Assembly (NCBI GenBank): GCA_002309235.1
Contig: DBXA01000108.1
Location: 219 to 15,622, forward strand
Direction of reading: 5' to 3'
Origin: Christensenella sp. UBA1224
GTDB taxonomy: Bacteria; Bacillota; Clostridia; Christensenellales; Aristaeellaceae
DNA length: 15,404 nt
How positions within the stretch are numbered: position 1 is the first letter of the stretch; each line of letters opens with the position of its first letter. The notes under the pieces were generated by a model. The model was not told the origin of the DNA. It saw only the letters and a program-made list of their open reading frames with translations, and searched no databases. The translations under genes were made by a program, and so were the position numbers. Below are positions 8,486 through 15,404 of this stretch, in pieces.

Positions 8486-8492
8486 TTCGCAC

Positions 8493-8548
8493 GAGGCAAG
8501 GGTGCCGGAAACGTATTGAGACGTATCGGCATCCTTGTCTTTTTATTT
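8493..8548 (+). terminator. Leader terminator (attenuator) of asnB
   Basis: GGCAAGGGTGCCG (8495-8507) pairs with CGGCATCCTTGTC (8527-8539) in a 13-pair stem with two G-U pairs, extendable by A8494-T8540. TTTTTATTT follows at 8540-8548. Inside, ACGT (8511-8514) pairs with ACGT (8521-8524) and closes a six-base loop ATTGAG. A at loop position 1 and G at position 4 match what is published for ANTAR target loops. There is no room for a further hairpin between the transcription start and this one. Confidence 0.82.
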
Positions 8549-8581
8549 GGGAAAATGTTCAAACAAAAGCGTTTGGTTCCC
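8549..8581 (+). promoter_or_regulatory. Second leader hairpin before asnB
   Basis: GGGAA (8549-8553) pairs with TTCCC (8577-8581). Inside it CAAAC (8560-8564) pairs with GTTTG (8571-8575) around a six-base loop AAAAGC. It lies between the terminator's T-run and the AGGAGG ribosome binding site (8587-8592) and could affect antitermination or translation. The glnA leader has no counterpart. Confidence 0.45.
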
Positions 8582-8600
8582 GGAGCAGGAGGATAACAAG

Positions 8601-10181
8601 ATGTGTTCGATCATGGGTGTCGAAAGCAGTAAGATCACGCAGGAAGAGTTCGATTCTCTTCTCAGCCGCACCGCTTCCCGGGGACCGGACATGACAAAAG
8701 TGGTATTTACGCCCCGGGGCCCGCTGGGTTTTGAACGGCTTAGCATCATGGGGCTGACCGACAGCGGTATGCAGCCTTTCGAGTTAAACGGAAATTTCGT
8801 AGTCTGCAATGGCGAGCTCTACGGCTTCCGCCCCATCAAGCGGCGCCTGGAGCAGCGTTATGCGTTCAAAAGCGGCTCCGACTGCGAGATCCTGCTGCCT
8901 CTGTATGAAGAATACGGGCTTGAGATGTTCAAAACGCTGGATGCGGAATTTGCTCTCATTATATATGACGCTAAGCGGAACAGTTTCGTCGCGGCGCGCG
9001 ATCCCATAGGCATCAGGCCCCTGTATTACGGTTTTACCGGGGACAAGAGCATCGCCTTTGCCAGTGAGCCAAAGAACCTTATCGGCTTATGTGAAACGAT
9101 CATGCCTTTCCCGCCGGGACACTACTGGGCGGACGGCAAATTTTCCCAATATGCTGACCCGGCGCTGATCGGTCAGTTCACGATGAGTGAGGAAGCCCAT
9201 GTGTGCGAAAAACTCAGACGCCTGCTGATCGACGGAGTGGAGAAGCGCCTGGACGCCGACGCACCGATCGGTTTCCTGCTCTCTGGCGGACTGGATTCTT
9301 CTCTGGTGTGCGCGATCGCGCAGGGCATACTGAAAAAGCCTATCCGCACCTTTGCCATCGGCATGGATATCGATGCGATAGACCTGAAATATGCCCGTAT
9401 GGCCGCGGATTATATCGGCTCAGAACACACAGAGGTCATCATCTCGGAAAAGGATGTGCTGGATGCTCTGCCCGCCGTGGTGGAATTGCTCGCTTCCTGG
9501 GATATCACCACGATCCGCGCGAGCATAGGCATGTATCTCGTGTGCAAATACATACATGAAAACACGGACGTGCGCGTGCTGCTGACCGGCGAAATCTCCG
9601 ACGAGCTGTTCGGCTACAAATATACGGATTTTGCACCGAACGCCGCCGCGTTCCAGGAGGAAGCCGAAAAACGTATTCGCGAACTGCACATGTACGATGT
9701 GCTGCGCGCTGACCGCTGCATATCGGTGAACAGCCTGGAGGCCCGTGTGCCTTTCGGTGACCTGAAGTTCGTGCGCTATGCGATGAGCATCGACCCCGAA
9801 CTCAAAATGAACACTCACAACATGGGCAAGTACCTGCTGCGCAAGGCCTTCGCGGATGATCGCATCCTGCCGGACGAGATCCTCTGGCGGCAAAAGGCGG
9901 CGTTTTCCGACGCGGTAGGGCATTCGATGGTCAGTGATTTAAAAGCGCTGGCGGAGCGCAGCTACACAGACGGGCAATTCAGGGAAAAAGCAGCGCAGTA
10001 CGATTATTGTCCGCCCTTTACAAAGGAAAGCCTTTTGTACCGCGAGCTTTTTGAGCGCTTTTATCCCGGCCAGGCGCGCATGATCAAAGACTATTGGATG
10101 CCCAACAAGAGCTGGCCGGGCTGCAACGTGGACGATCCCTCCGCGCGCGTACTTTCAAACTATGGAGCCAGCGGGGTTTAA
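8601..10181 (+). CDS. asnB: Asparagine synthetase, glutamine-hydrolysing
   Basis: This 526-residue enzyme amidates aspartate to asparagine with glutamine and ATP. It starts MCSIMG, giving the class II glutaminase nucleophile C2 once Met is removed. The glutaminase half (about 1-195) has RGPD at 27-30, NGELYG at 70-75 and D94. The synthetase half has the pyrophosphate loop SGGLDSS at 228-234, DITTIRAS at 301-308, GEISDELFGY at 330-339 and EARVPFGD at 380-387. The E. coli enzyme reads GEGSDEVFGG at 330-339, so I331 replaces a glycine and one glycine is lost. From memory this form is shared by a group of clostridial AsnB proteins and is not damage. AGGAGG lies 8 bases before the ATG at 8601; an upstream in-frame TTG at 8535 lies inside the leader terminator and is rejected. 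No terminator is seen after the gene. Confidence 0.95.
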   Translation: MCSIMGVESSKITQEEFDSLLSRTASRGPDMTKVVFTPRGPLGFERLSIMGLTDSGMQPFELNGNFVVCNGELYGFRPIKRRLEQRYAFKSGSDCEILLPLYEEYGLEMFKTLDAEFALIIYDAKRNSFVAARDPIGIRPLYYGFTGDKSIAFASEPKNLIGLCETIMPFPPGHYWADGKFSQYADPALIGQFTMSEEAHVCEKLRRLLIDGVEKRLDADAPIGFLLSGGLDSSLVCAIAQGILKKPIRTFAIGMDIDAIDLKYARMAADYIGSEHTEVIISEKDVLDALPAVVELLASWDITTIRASIGMYLVCKYIHENTDVRVLLTGEISDELFGYKYTDFAPNAAAFQEEAEKRIRELHMYDVLRADRCISVNSLEARVPFGDLKFVRYAMSIDPELKMNTHNMGKYLLRKAFADDRILPDEILWRQKAAFSDAVGHSMVSDLKALAERSYTDGQFREKAAQYDYCPPFTKESLLYRELFERFYPGQARMIKDYWMPNKSWPGCNVDDPSARVLSNYGASGV

Positions 10182-10278
10182 ACTTTCGGATGAGGTATGG
10201 TATTGTACGGTACGAAGGTGGACCGAACGAAAAAACCTTTCGACAACATCTCATCACGGAGAAAACGAAGGAGGTTTG

Positions 10279-10749
10279 ATGATGGCATTTTCGGCTGTCA
10301 ACACAATCCGGGTGTTTTCGGTTCGGCGCCGGTGTTCTTTATGCAGGCGGGCTTTGCTATGTGAGAAGTGAGCTTCATCCGCGCAAAAAAACACAGCAGC
10401 ATCCTGATGAAAAAACGGATGGATTTCTGCATCGGCACGCTCTTGTACCGGCTGTTCGGCTTTGGCATCATGTTCGGGACCGGCATGGCGGCTTTGGCTG
10501 GACAGATCCGTTTATCATGCGTGAATATGGCAGCGCACTGCACCATGTTCGCGACGATCGTTTTTGGCGCACTGCCTGTATTCGGAGGCGATCTGGTTGT
10601 TTATCTATCATGTTTTCGGACACTGGATCCGGAGCGGCGATTGACCGGCCGGGCTTGGATCACAAGATTTCGCCGACTCCGCCGCAGCGCATACGGTGAA
10701 CAGCGTGTGTGTCCTGATCGGCGCGATAATGCCGGGTCCGCGCATCGGC
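10279..10749 (+). pseudogene. amt: Ammonium transporter remnant (Amt), disrupted
   Basis: A strong GGAGG (10270-10274) precedes an ATG at 10279 and an Amt-like start containing SAVNTI. A one-base loss in the T-run at 10314-10317 shifts the frame. The next frame reads FFMQAGFAM, hits TGA at 10362 where Amt proteins have Cys, then continues as RAKKHSSILMKKRMDFCIGT and GFGIMFG, a clear Amt second-helix region. Further frame changes occur in about 10470-10490 and near 10602-10612. The last frame gives VFGHWI, a TGA at 10642 where Trp is expected, then QDFADS (Amt HDFAGS) and GPRIG. About 157 codons remain where roughly 190-200 would be expected up to GPRIG, and the C-terminal half is gone. The 97-base spacer after asnB (10182-10278) has no terminator, so the gene was probably once co-transcribed with asnB. 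Confidence 0.9.
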
Positions 10750-10836
10750 GACGGCAAGATCTTTGTCACCGACGTCGAGAATGTGGTGTGCGTGCGGACC
10801 GGAGAACAAGGTTGTGACGCACTGCAGTCCGATTGA
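10744..10836 (+). pseudogene. glnK: PII signal protein remnant (GlnK C-terminus)
   Basis: In the same frame as the end of the Amt remnant, the sequence reads IGDGKIFVTDVENV and then VRTGEQG before TGA at 10834-10836. This is the PII C-terminal signature (GKIGDGKIF ... RTGE). Everything upstream of it in PII, including the T-loop, is missing. The Amt GPRIG and PII KIGDG motifs are merged over ATCGGC (10744-10749), so a deletion of roughly 1 kb appears to have joined the two genes at that short homology. Whether the ancestors were separate genes or an Amt-PII fusion cannot be told from here. Confidence 0.88.
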
Positions 10837-10861
10837 CTTATAAATCGGGGCGTCATATAAT
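10833..10861 (+). promoter_or_regulatory. purA promoter
   Basis: TTGACT (10833-10838) is followed by exactly 17 bases and a perfect TATAAT (10856-10861), so transcription should start near 10868. The -35 hexamer contains the stop codon of the glnK remnant. It gives purA and the genes after it a promoter independent of asnB. Confidence 0.8.
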
Positions 10862-10878
10862 AACATGCTGTAAATATG

Positions 10879-10904
10879 GCTGTTCAGCGAAAAAGCTGCG
10901 CAGC
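10879..10904 (+). promoter_or_regulatory. Short hairpin in the purA leader
   Basis: GCTG (10879-10882) pairs with CAGC (10901-10904), and CAGC (10885-10888) pairs with GCTG (10895-10898) around GAAAAA, with a two-by-two internal loop. It ends 3 bases before the purA ribosome binding site. No T-run follows, and neither a purine riboswitch nor a PurR-type box is recognisable. Confidence 0.35.
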
Positions 10905-10918
10905 AGTGAGGTGTGATT

Positions 10919-12205
10919 ATGAATAACTGTGCGATCGTCGGCATCAACTGGGGCGACGAGGGCAAAGGCCGGATGGTTGACCTGCTTACCGAACACTTCG
11001 ATGTGGTCGTGCGCTATCAGGGCGGCGGCAACGCCGGACACACGGTCGTGAACGAGAAGGGCAGATTCGCGCTGCATCTGCTGCCTTCCGGTATCTTCAG
11101 AGACGGCGTAGTCAACATCCTTGGCAACGGCGTTGCCCTGGACCCGGAAAACCTGCTGGGGGAGATCAAAGCCGTCATGTCACAGGGAGTGGGCATCTCG
11201 CCGGACAATCTGAAGATAAGTGAACGGGCGTCCCTGCTGTTCCCCTGGCACAGAGATCTGGACGAACTGGAAGAAAAACGATTGAAAGACAAAAAGTACG
11301 GCTCTACAAAACAGGGGATCGCGCCGTTTTATTCCGACAAGTACCAGAAAAAGACCATTTTGGCAGGGGAACTGTTCTTTCCCGACGAACTGAAGGCGCA
11401 TCTTGCCGATCTGCTGGAATGGAAAAACCTCATTCTTACGAATGTGTACGGCGCGAGGCCCTATACGATAGAAAGCTTGAACGATTGGATACGCGATTAC
11501 TGCGAACCGCTCAGACCTTTCATCTGCGATACCGGCGCGTTTTTGAAGCAGGCGAAGACACAGGGTAAAAAAATACTGTTCGAAGCGCAGTTGGGAGCGC
11601 TCCGCGATCTGGATTACGGTATTTATCCCTATACGACTTCTTCCAACACTCTGGCTGCTTTTGCCCCTGTAGGCGCGGGGCTTCCGTCGCTGCGCCTTGA
11701 CGAGGTCATCGGTGTGGTAAAGGCCTATTCCACCTGCGTCGGAGAAGGCCCCTTCGTATGCGAGATGTTTGGAGATGAAGCCGTAAAGCTCCGGGAAGCC
11801 GGACGGGAATACGGCGCCAAGACAGGGCGCCCGCGCCGGGTAGGGCCAATAGACCTCGTTGCCACCCGCTATGGCATCGAAATCCAGGCGGCTACGCAGA
11901 TCGCTCTTACAAAGCTCGATGTGCTGAGCTATATGTCCGAAATACCAGTATGCACTGCTTACACTGTTAACGGCGCAAAGACAGAGCGCTTTCCTTTCCC
12001 CATGGAATTGAACGGCGCAGAACCGGTGATCGAGTATTGCCCCGGCTGGGAAAGCGACATATCCGGTATACGCGAATGGTCGGCCCTGCCCCAGGCAGCC
12101 CGGGATTACGTGCGCATGATCGAACGCGCCATAAACTGCCCGATCACGTATGTCTCCGTGGGTCCCGAAAGGGACAGCATTATTGCGCGGAAGGCCTGGT
12201 CCTGA
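10919..12205 (+). CDS. purA: Adenylosuccinate synthetase
   Basis: This 428-residue enzyme joins aspartate to IMP using GTP, the first step from IMP to AMP. It has the P-loop GDEGKG at 12-17, GNAGHTV at 38-44, TKLDVL at 331-336 (guanine base recognition) and SVGPERD at 413-419. Several usually strict motifs are altered. GSTKQGIAP at 128-136 stands for GTTGRGIGP, EAQLGAL at 222-228 for EGAQGTL, and AKTGRPRR at 300-307 for a TTGRPRR loop that holds aspartate. The frame is intact and the gene sits directly before purB, so I read it as a divergent but working PurA. GAGGTG lies 5 bases before the ATG at 10919; a GTG two codons earlier overlaps that site and is unlikely. Confidence 0.93.
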   Translation: MNNCAIVGINWGDEGKGRMVDLLTEHFDVVVRYQGGGNAGHTVVNEKGRFALHLLPSGIFRDGVVNILGNGVALDPENLLGEIKAVMSQGVGISPDNLKISERASLLFPWHRDLDELEEKRLKDKKYGSTKQGIAPFYSDKYQKKTILAGELFFPDELKAHLADLLEWKNLILTNVYGARPYTIESLNDWIRDYCEPLRPFICDTGAFLKQAKTQGKKILFEAQLGALRDLDYGIYPYTTSSNTLAAFAPVGAGLPSLRLDEVIGVVKAYSTCVGEGPFVCEMFGDEAVKLREAGREYGAKTGRPRRVGPIDLVATRYGIEIQAATQIALTKLDVLSYMSEIPVCTAYTVNGAKTERFPFPMELNGAEPVIEYCPGWESDISGIREWSALPQAARDYVRMIERAINCPITYVSVGPERDSIIARKAWS

Positions 12206-12233
12206 GCTAAAAACATGAATCGGGAGAGATCGT

Positions 12234-13649
12234 ATGACAAACTGTTATGAATCGCCGCTGTCTTCCCGTTACGCTTCGGAATACATGCTCGGCTTGTTTT
12301 CCGCGGATACGCGCTATCAGACATGGCGGAAGCTTTGGGCGGCGCTTGCAAGAGAAGAGATGAACCTGGGGCTGCCGATCACTGCGCAGCAGGCAGAAGA
12401 GCTGTCTGCACATATCACGGATATCGATTACGACTGTGTTGCCCGACGCGAAAGGGAAGTGCGGCACGATGTTATGGCGCATATCTATGCCTATGGCAAA
12501 GCCGCGCCGTCAGCGGCAGGGATCATCCATCTGGGCGCAACGAGCTGCTATGTTACAGACAATGCGGATCTGATCATATACCGGGATGCTCTCACGCACC
12601 TGCGCGGGGAGCTCCTGGCCGTTGTGAAAAACCTGTCGGAATTTGCGGACAGATACAAACAGCTGCCGACGCTTGGCTATACGCACTATCAGCCCGCACA
12701 GCTGGTGACCGTCGGCAAACGCGCGACCCTTTGGATGCAGGATTTTGTTTCGGATATCGGGGAGCTCGATTTTGCTCTTTCCAATATCAAATTCCTCGGC
12801 TGCCGGGGAACTACGGGAACAGAAGCCAGTTTTCTTGATCTGTTCGGCGGAGACAGCGCCAAGATCGATGCTATGAATCGTGCGCTCGCCGCGCAGTTCG
12901 GGTTTTCGGAGTGTTATGAAGTCTGCGGGCAGACGTATCCCCGCAAGGTAGACAGCCGCATACTGAATTGCCTTTCTTCGATCGCGCAAAGCTGCTGCCG
13001 CATGGCAGGCGACATTCGCCTTCTGCAGCACGACCGCCAGATCGAGGAACCGTTTGAAGACAGCCAGATAGGCTCTTCGGCCATGGCGTACAAGCGCAAT
13101 CCCATGCGCTGCGAAAGAATCTGCTCGCTTGCGCGATACTTGATCGCCGATGCGCAGAACGCGGCGCTGACTGCTTCAGCGCAATGGCTTGAACGCACGC
13201 TGGACGATTCAGCGAATCGCCGCATCTCTTTGCCGGAAGGCTTTCTGTGCGCTGACGCGATCCTGCGCCTGAGCCGGAACGTGACAAGCGGACTTCGCGT
13301 GAACGAGCAGGTCATCGCCAGGTCCGTGCGTGAATACTTGCCGTTCACAGCTACCGAGAACCTGCTCATGGAAGCAGTCAAGCGGGGCGGAGACCGGCAA
13401 GCGCTTCACGAGATCATTCGCAGGTGCTCTATGGAGGCGTCAGCCAGGATGAAAAACGGTGAAAACTGCGATCTGCTGGAGCGCCTGGCCGCTGAGCCGG
13501 AATTCAGCCTGAATGCGGCTGATCTGGAAAGGATACTTGATCCTCAGATGTATACGGGCAGGTGTTCGGAGCAGGTATCCGTGTTTCTTGAAAAAATAAA
13601 GCCCATGCTCAGCGGGGCATGCGCGGAGAAGGCAGATATCGAACTGTAA
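12234..13649 (+). CDS. purB: Adenylosuccinate lyase
   Basis: This 471-residue enzyme releases fumarate from adenylosuccinate and from SAICAR, serving both AMP formation and de novo IMP synthesis. Fumarase/aspartase-superfamily marks are HLGATS at 99-104, the catalytic histidine region TLGYTHYQPAQ at 146-156 (H151) and the mobile signature loop SSAMAYKRNP at 281-290. Downstream ERTLDDSANRR (320-330) and the overall length recall the animal-type ADSL more than the shorter Bacillus form of about 430 residues. That comparison is from memory. The gene follows purA by 28 bases with a GGAGA site, and its TAA overlaps the guaA ribosome binding site. Confidence 0.95.
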   Translation: MTNCYESPLSSRYASEYMLGLFSADTRYQTWRKLWAALAREEMNLGLPITAQQAEELSAHITDIDYDCVARREREVRHDVMAHIYAYGKAAPSAAGIIHLGATSCYVTDNADLIIYRDALTHLRGELLAVVKNLSEFADRYKQLPTLGYTHYQPAQLVTVGKRATLWMQDFVSDIGELDFALSNIKFLGCRGTTGTEASFLDLFGGDSAKIDAMNRALAAQFGFSECYEVCGQTYPRKVDSRILNCLSSIAQSCCRMAGDIRLLQHDRQIEEPFEDSQIGSSAMAYKRNPMRCERICSLARYLIADAQNAALTASAQWLERTLDDSANRRISLPEGFLCADAILRLSRNVTSGLRVNEQVIARSVREYLPFTATENLLMEAVKRGGDRQALHEIIRRCSMEASARMKNGENCDLLERLAAEPEFSLNAADLERILDPQMYTGRCSEQVSVFLEKIKPMLSGACAEKADIEL

Positions 13650-13661
13650 GGAGTGCTCGGT

Positions 13662-15194
13662 ATGGAAAAGATCCTGGTGATGGATTTCGGAGGGCAGTAC
13701 AACCAGCTTATCGCGCGCCGCGTGCGTGAGCAGCATGTGTATGCCGAGATCAAGCCGTATGATCATTTGACGCCCGATCTGATCCGGGCGGAAGGCTATA
13801 GGGGCATCATCTTTACAGGCGGCCCCAACAGTGTATATGATCCCGCTTCCCCGCGCTGTGATAAAGCCGTTCTGGAGTTGGGGATACCTATCCTCGGCAT
13901 CTGCTACGGCGCCCAGCTTCTGGCGCACCTGGCAGGCGGGACCGTGACGAGCGCGGAACACTCCAGTGAATACGGCAAAACCACGCTGTATGTGAGCAGG
14001 CACCCCCTGTTCAAAGATATTCCTGCCGAGAGCATTTGCTGGATGAGTCATACCGACTACATCAGCTTGGCGCCGCCGGGTTTTACCACGGAAGCGCATA
14101 CACAAAAGTGCCCCTGCGCCGCCATGTGCGATGACGCTCGCGGGCTATATGGGGTACAGTTCCATCCGGAAGTGACGCATACCGCATACGGGACACAGCT
14201 TCTCAGGAACTTTCTTTTCGGCATATGCGCCTGCAGTCCTGAATGGCACATGGATGACTACGCGGCGCAGCTGATCTCAAAGTATAAGCAGGAGCTGCAG
14301 GGCAAAAAAGTGCTGCTGGCGCTCTCCGGAGGTGTGGATTCCTCGGTCGCAGCACTGCTTCTGCACAAGGCGGCAGGGCAGGACCTGACCTGTGTGTTCG
14401 TGGACCACGGGCTGCTGCGCAAGGGCGAAGGCGATTTGGTGGAGCAGACCTTCAAACGTGATTTTGGGCTGAACCTGATCCGCGTCAACGCGGGGGAACG
14501 CTTTCTCCGAAAACTCTCAGGCGTCACGGCGCCTGAAACAAAACGGAAGATCATCGGTGAGGAGTTCATACGCGTATTCGAGGAAGAAGCCAAAAAGCTG
14601 GGACATATCCACGTGCTTGCGCAGGGTACGATCTACCCGGACGTGATCGAGAGCGGAAAAGGTGATTCAGCTGTCATCAAGAGCCATCACAACGTGGGCG
14701 GCCTGCCGGATGTGATCGCTTTTGACGAGATCGTGGAACCGCTGCGCGACCTGTTCAAGGACGAAGTGCGCACCGTGGGCACGATCCTGGGACTGCCCGA
14801 AGAACTCGTTTGGCGGCAGCCGTTTCCCGGGCCGGGCCTCGCTGTCAGGATCCTTGGAGAAGTTACAGAGGAGAAAGTCCGGACACTGCAGGATGCTGAC
14901 GCTGTCTTCCGTGAAGTAATAGCCGAAGCAAAGCTTTCAAAGGTGCCGGATCAGTATTTCGCGGTGTTGACGGACTCGCGCAGCGTAGGTGTTATGGGCG
15001 ATGCGCGGACCTACGGCTGTACCGTGGCGCTGCGAGCCGTGTCGACGGATGATTTCATGACGGCGGAATGGTCGCGCCTGCCTTACGAGGTGCTCGAAAA
15101 GGCCAGCGGAAGGATAACCAATGAGGTCGCTGATGTTTCCAGGGTCGTCTACGATATTTCGTCCAAGCCCCCTGCAACCGTGGAATGGGAGTAA
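13662..15194 (+). CDS. guaA: GMP synthase, glutamine-hydrolysing
   Basis: This 510-residue enzyme converts XMP to GMP with glutamine and ATP. The class I amidotransferase domain covers about 3-190, with nucleophile C81 in GICYGAQ and the partners H168 and E170 in FHPE. The ATP pyrophosphatase loop SGGVDSS is at 222-228, and the dimerisation domain ends in the family signature VVYDISSKPPATVEWE. AAGGAG (13648-13653) overlaps the purB stop and lies 8 bases before the ATG at 13662; an in-frame GTG at 13653 overlaps that site and is rejected. The length and key residues are normal. The gene is part of the purA-purB-guaA transcription unit. Confidence 0.97.
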   Translation: MEKILVMDFGGQYNQLIARRVREQHVYAEIKPYDHLTPDLIRAEGYRGIIFTGGPNSVYDPASPRCDKAVLELGIPILGICYGAQLLAHLAGGTVTSAEHSSEYGKTTLYVSRHPLFKDIPAESICWMSHTDYISLAPPGFTTEAHTQKCPCAAMCDDARGLYGVQFHPEVTHTAYGTQLLRNFLFGICACSPEWHMDDYAAQLISKYKQELQGKKVLLALSGGVDSSVAALLLHKAAGQDLTCVFVDHGLLRKGEGDLVEQTFKRDFGLNLIRVNAGERFLRKLSGVTAPETKRKIIGEEFIRVFEEEAKKLGHIHVLAQGTIYPDVIESGKGDSAVIKSHHNVGGLPDVIAFDEIVEPLRDLFKDEVRTVGTILGLPEELVWRQPFPGPGLAVRILGEVTEEKVRTLQDADAVFREVIAEAKLSKVPDQYFAVLTDSRSVGVMGDARTYGCTVALRAVSTDDFMTAEWSRLPYEVLEKASGRITNEVADVSRVVYDISSKPPATVEWE

Positions 15195-15224
15195 ACGGTT
15201 TAAGCGTAAACAAAGTTTGATCGC

Positions 15225-15239
15225 ACAGCCAAAGGCTGT
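15225..15239 (+). other. Small hairpin between guaA and pyrG
   Basis: ACAGCC (15225-15230) pairs with GGCTGT (15234-15239) around AAA. No T-run follows, so it is not an intrinsic terminator. It could stabilise the end of the guaA message, or it may have no role. The 70-base gap otherwise holds only the pyrG ribosome binding site. Confidence 0.35.
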
Positions 15240-15264
15240 ACGGCAGGAAAAAGAGGAGAAAAGT

Positions 15265-15404
15265 TTGACAAAGTATATTTTTGTCACCGGCGGCGTGGTC
15301 TCGGGGCTCGGCAAGGGCATAACTGCCGCGTCTCTTGGCCGCCTTCTGAAGAACAGGGGTCTGAAGGTCGCGGCGCAAAAGCTCGATCCGTATATCAATG
15401 TCGA
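15265..15404 (+). CDS. pyrG: CTP synthase, N-terminal part (cut by window end)
   Basis: The 46 codons present begin (M)TKYIFVTGGVVSGLGKG and continue to QKLDPYINV. This is the highly conserved start of CTP synthase, which aminates UTP to CTP using glutamine. The GGVVSGLGKG P-loop lies at residues 9-18. The start codon is TTG at 15265, supported by GAGGAG 6 bases upstream and by the exact family N-terminus; no ATG or GTG fits. No leader terminator of the CTP-sensing type known upstream of pyrG in Bacillus is visible. The rest lies beyond the window. Confidence 0.95.
   Translation, partial: MTKYIFVTGGVVSGLGKGITAASLGRLLKNRGLKVAAQKLDPYINV

Noticed and set aside
10205..10240. CGAAGGT/ACCTTTCG stem after asnB as a terminator
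   Set aside because: It has a bulge, a long loop and no T-run after it.
10362..10644. In-frame TGA codons in the amt remnant as possible recoding or selenocysteine
   Set aside because: TGA ends glnA, nitR and purA normally here, the two TGAs replace different residues (Cys and Trp), and frameshifts accompany them, so decay is the simpler reading.

Overview
The window is a nitrogen-assimilation and glutamine-use locus from a moderately GC-rich Clostridia-type Firmicute. The evidence for that lineage is a 443-residue GSI-alpha glutamine synthetase without an adenylylation tail, a glnA - ANTAR regulator (NitR-like) - gltB - gltD gene order as described for solvent-producing clostridia, strong AGGAGG-type ribosome binding sites, and TTGACA/TATAAT promoters. 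I cannot name the species.

Layout. Positions 1-147 hold the 3' part of an unidentified, strongly structured element on the + strand, ending in an intrinsic terminator; 148-356 looks empty. From 357 to 8218 on the - strand lies an operon read right to left: glnA, the ANTAR regulator, gltB and gltD, with gaps of 35, 5 and 4 bases. The 8219-8600 region is a divergent control region with two face-to-face promoters. Each fires almost directly into an intrinsic terminator, and the two terminators share a 12-base 5' arm. An 11-base box lies upstream of each promoter in the same orientation relative to transcription. On the + strand come asnB, a wrecked ammonium transporter gene joined to the tail of a PII (GlnK) gene, then purA with its own promoter, purB, guaA and the first 46 codons of pyrG.

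How it fits together. GlnA makes glutamine and GltBD uses it to make glutamate. AsnB, GuaA and PyrG are glutamine-dependent amidotransferases, and PurA/PurB move aspartate nitrogen into AMP. Almost every intact gene therefore makes or spends glutamine, glutamate or aspartate nitrogen. The ANTAR protein encoded inside the glnA operon is the obvious candidate antiterminator for the two leader terminators. However, those leaders do not show the standard two-hairpin ANTAR target, so the mechanism is open. Loss of the amt-glnK pair from the middle of this locus is the other notable event.
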